Below, one piece after another: positions 5,660 through 7,458 of a stretch of DNA of 7,458 bases. The stretch spans positions 1 to 7,458 of the forward strand of contig PACM01000036.1 in assembly GCA_002700125.1 (NCBI GenBank), given 5' to 3'. Within the stretch, counting starts at the first letter, position 1, and each line of letters begins with the position of its first letter. The position numbers and the translations under genes are program-made. The notes beneath the pieces were generated by a model that was given only the letters and a program-made list of their open reading frames with translations, was not told the origin of the DNA and made no database searches. Source of the stretch: Dehalococcoidia bacterium. Lineage in GTDB: Bacteria > Chloroflexota > Dehalococcoidia > Lucifugimonadales > Lucifugimonadaceae.

Positions 5660-6940
5660 TTACCTACCTTTTATATGGTCCTCTATTAGAAGAAGCCTGT
5701 TATACTTATTTACCCGCTCACCTCTAGCAGGAGCCCCAGATTTGATTTGATCAGATTTAGTCCCTATGCATAGATCTGCAATAAATGTATCTTCAGTCTC
5801 ACCAGATCTGTGACTTATTATAGTAGAAAATTCATTCTCTTGGGCACATTTTATAGTGTCAATCGTTTCAGACACTGTCCCTACTTGGTTTAACTTTATG
5901 AGGATAGAATTTCCTACATTTTCTTTAATCCCTCTTTCCAAAAATTTTTGTTGTGTAACAAATAGGTCATCTCCAACAAGTTGTACCTTTTTTCCAATCC
6001 GATTAGTCATTTCCTCCCATCCATCCCAATCATCTTCTGCAAGTCCATCTTCAATACTGTATATAGGATATTTTGATAAGAGTTTTTCATAAATTGAAAT
6101 TAGCTCATCAGAGTAAATTTCTCGAGCTTCAGAATTTAGCTTGTAGGTTTTTTTTTCAGCATTATAGAATTCTGAAGCTGCAACATCAAGTGCAAAATCT
6201 AAGTGCTCTCCAACCTTAAATTTGGTCTTTTCAGTCGCTTGTAAAAGTAAATCAAGTGCATCAGAATTGGTGAATCCTGAAAGAGCAAACCCTCCCTCAT
6301 CTCCTACAGTCGAAGGAAGGTTTTTATATTCTAAGATTTTTTTTAATTGATTGTATATTTCAAAGCCACATAAAAGTGTTTCTTCAAAATCTTCGTTCAT
6401 TCCAATTTTGGGTACAATCATAAATTCTTGAAAGTCAGTAGAATTAAATGCGTGTGATCCACCGTTCAATATATTAAACATTGGTCGTGGCATAACCAAG
6501 TGATCCGACGGAGCAGTTAAGTCTTTCATACTTTCTATATATTCAAACAGCCATTGATTTCTAGAATCGGCTGCCACCCTAGCATTTGCCATTGAGACAC
6601 CAAGTATTGCATTCGCTCCTAGAGAACTTTTTGTTGGGGTACCATCCAAATCAATCATGATTTGATCTATTTCAGATTGTTCTGTTGATTCTTTGCCGAT
6701 TAGTGCAGGCGCGATTACTTCCATAATGTTTCTTACTGCTTTGTAAACACTCTTTCCATCAAATCGATTTTTATCTCCATCTCTAAGTTCTAGGGCTTCT
6801 CTTGAACCTGTACTTGCACCAGAAGGAACATAACTAACACCGTGCTTGCCATCACTTGTCTCGACACTCGTGAATATGGTTGGATTACCTCTTGAATCTA
6901 AAACCTGCCTCGAGTATATTTTTGAAATTTTAGATGTCAT
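5660..6940 (-). CDS. eno: Enolase (phosphopyruvate hydratase)
   Basis: Enolase interconverts 2-phosphoglycerate and phosphoenolpyruvate. At 426 residues it has the usual bacterial length. Expected elements appear in order: RQVLDSRGNPT (11-21), the mobile loop SGASTGSREALELRDGD (40-56), and NGGSHAFNSTDFQEFMIVP (159-177) with H163 and E172. The acid E215 is in GDEGGF, and the Mg2+ ligands are D252, E297 (SIEDGLAEDDW) and D324 (LVGDD). The base K349 is in IKLNQVGT, then come SHRSGE at 376-381 and K400 in IKSGAPARGERV. The catalytic set is complete. One small oddity is the phenylalanine after SHA, where bacterial enolases often have aspartate. The ATG is 5 bp after the rph stop and has no obvious ribosome-binding site. 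The gene holds a 12-bp perfect inverted repeat. Confidence 0.98.
   Translation of the reverse strand: MTSKISKIYSRQVLDSRGNPTIFTSVETSDGKHGVSYVPSGASTGSREALELRDGDKNRFDGKSVYKAVRNIMEVIAPALIGKESTEQSEIDQIMIDLDGTPTKSSLGANAILGVSMANARVAADSRNQWLFEYIESMKDLTAPSDHLVMPRPMFNILNGGSHAFNSTDFQEFMIVPKIGMNEDFEETLLCGFEIYNQLKKILEYKNLPSTVGDEGGFALSGFTNSDALDLLLQATEKTKFKVGEHLDFALDVAASEFYNAEKKTYKLNSEAREIYSDELISIYEKLLSKYPIYSIEDGLAEDDWDGWEEMTNRIGKKVQLVGDDLFVTQQKFLERGIKENVGNSILIKLNQVGTVSETIDTIKCAQENEFSTIISHRSGETEDTFIADLCIGTKSDQIKSGAPARGERVNKYNRLLLIEDHIKGR
5663..5671 (-). promoter_or_regulatory. Ribosome-binding site of gap inside the end of eno
   Basis: AAAGGTAGG is formed by the last three sense codons of eno (K-G-R) and is followed by TAA and then directly by the gap ATG. 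It is an imperfect Shine-Dalgarno match with its AAAGG core 7 nt from the ATG. Because the site lies in the upstream coding sequence and the stop and start abut, gap translation is likely coupled to eno. This is inference from position. Confidence 0.5.
6125..6179. repeat. Perfect 12-bp inverted repeat inside eno
   Basis: AGCTTCAGAATT at 6125-6136 is the exact reverse complement of 6168-6179, with 31 nt between. In eno codons one arm falls on the conserved A255-S256-E257-F258 and the other on N269-S270-E271-A272. It is moderately unlikely by chance. Whether it folds in the mRNA is unknown. Confidence 0.75.
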
Positions 6941-6945
6941 ATTTT

Positions 6946-7458
6946 TTATGAAACTTCAATGATTTTATTTTGTTCTTCAAATATTTTTGATATACAATTT
7001 GTACCAACTACAAGCATTTCGTTAAGTTCTGCTTTAGAGAAGGTTCCTTGTTCTCCTGTCCCTTGTATTTCTATTAGTTGATTCTCGTGATTCATAACAA
7101 TATTTAAGTCAACTTCAGCATTTGAATCCTCTTCGTAATTGAGATCCTCTATAATTTTACCATTAACCTTTCCCACGCTAATTGCCGCTACAGGATTTAT
7201 TATCTTTTGGTCCAATAAGCTCGGATATCTTGATTTTATAGCCAAAGCTAATGCTATATATCCTCCATTTATAGACGCTGTTCTCGTTCCACCGTCAGCG
7301 TTAATGACATCACAGTCAACAATAATTGAAATATCAGGCATCTTCTCAAGGTAAGCGCACCCTCTTAGAGACCTTCCTATTAGTCTCTGAATTTCTTGTG
7401 CCCTAGCATTTTTTTTCCCTTTGGATATTTCCCTTGTAACTCTAGAATTGGTGCTTGC
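6946..7458 (-). CDS. rph: Ribonuclease PH, C-terminal part cut by the window edge
   Basis: The frame stays open from the right edge to the TAA at 6946-6948, giving 170 residues; about 70 N-terminal residues of a usual 235-245 should lie outside. RNase PH is a phosphate-dependent 3'-5' exoribonuclease that trims tRNA precursors and stable RNAs. The visible part includes TREISKGK, ARAQEIQRLIGRSLR, then IIVDCDVINADGGTRTASINGGYIA with the conserved GGTRTA phosphate-site motif, ISVGKVNG, and DLNYEEDSNAEVDLNIVM with its metal-binding acids, followed by IEIQGTGEQGTFS. The ATG at 7339-7341 is internal and is not the start, because conserved family sequence continues upstream of it. The usual GGRT before EIQRLI reads NARA here, a mild change. 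The gene ends 5 bp before eno. Confidence 0.96.
   Translation of the reverse strand, partial: ASTNSRVTREISKGKKNARAQEIQRLIGRSLRGCAYLEKMPDISIIVDCDVINADGGTRTASINGGYIALALAIKSRYPSLLDQKIINPVAAISVGKVNGKIIEDLNYEEDSNAEVDLNIVMNHENQLIEIQGTGEQGTFSKAELNEMLVVGTNCISKIFEEQNKIIEVS

Noticed and set aside
7339..7341. ATG as the start of a 131-residue RNase PH-like gene
   Set aside because: The same frame remains open upstream to the window edge and encodes conserved RNase PH residues (EIQRLIGRSLR), so the ATG is internal and the gene is simply cut by the window.
1..7458. Defence, mobile-element, secretion or biosynthetic system
   Set aside because: All genes are recognisable core housekeeping families, with no transposase, integrase, toxin-antitoxin pair, CRISPR repeats or direct-repeat borders visible.

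Overview
This window looks like a tightly packed housekeeping gene block from an AT-rich, probably streamlined bacterial genome. All nine supported genes lie on the minus strand. In transcription order (right to left) they are: the 3' part of rph (RNase PH), eno (enolase), gap (glyceraldehyde-3-phosphate dehydrogenase), pdxS and pdxT (PLP synthase), a Ycf45/SpoIIIAA-like ATPase with a C-terminal R3H domain, tmk (dTMP kinase), an RsuA/RluB-family rRNA pseudouridine synthase, and the first 38 codons of a probable ung (uracil-DNA glycosylase).

Spacers run from 0 to 35 bp, and no stretch near 300 bp lacks a gene. I see no convincing internal terminator, so one long operon, or a few nested ones, is the simplest reading. 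The only spacer with room for a promoter is the 35 bp between gap and pdxS. No tRNA, rRNA, CRISPR, insertion sequence or phage gene is visible.

Taxonomy is tentative. DXP-independent PLP synthesis (PdxST), a Ycf45-type R3H ATPase beside tmk, and AT-rich compact coding together suggest a free-living, perhaps marine, bacterium. A Chloroflexota (Dehalococcoidia/SAR202-like) lineage is my first guess, with low to moderate confidence. Cyanobacteria also carry Ycf45 proteins, and no lineage marker here is decisive.

Functionally the block joins lower glycolysis (gap, eno), vitamin B6 synthesis from a triose phosphate (pdxST), thymidylate supply (tmk), uracil removal from DNA (ung) and RNA maturation (rph, pseudouridine synthase). 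The R3H ATPase is the only member whose cellular role is not well defined.

I did not find an undescribed multi-gene system. The most unusual signal is structural. A perfect 17-bp inverted repeat with a 26-nt loop lies inside the gap coding sequence around the catalytic histidine codon. Weaker intragenic inverted repeats lie in eno (12 bp perfect) and tmk (about 19 pairs with a 6-nt bulge).
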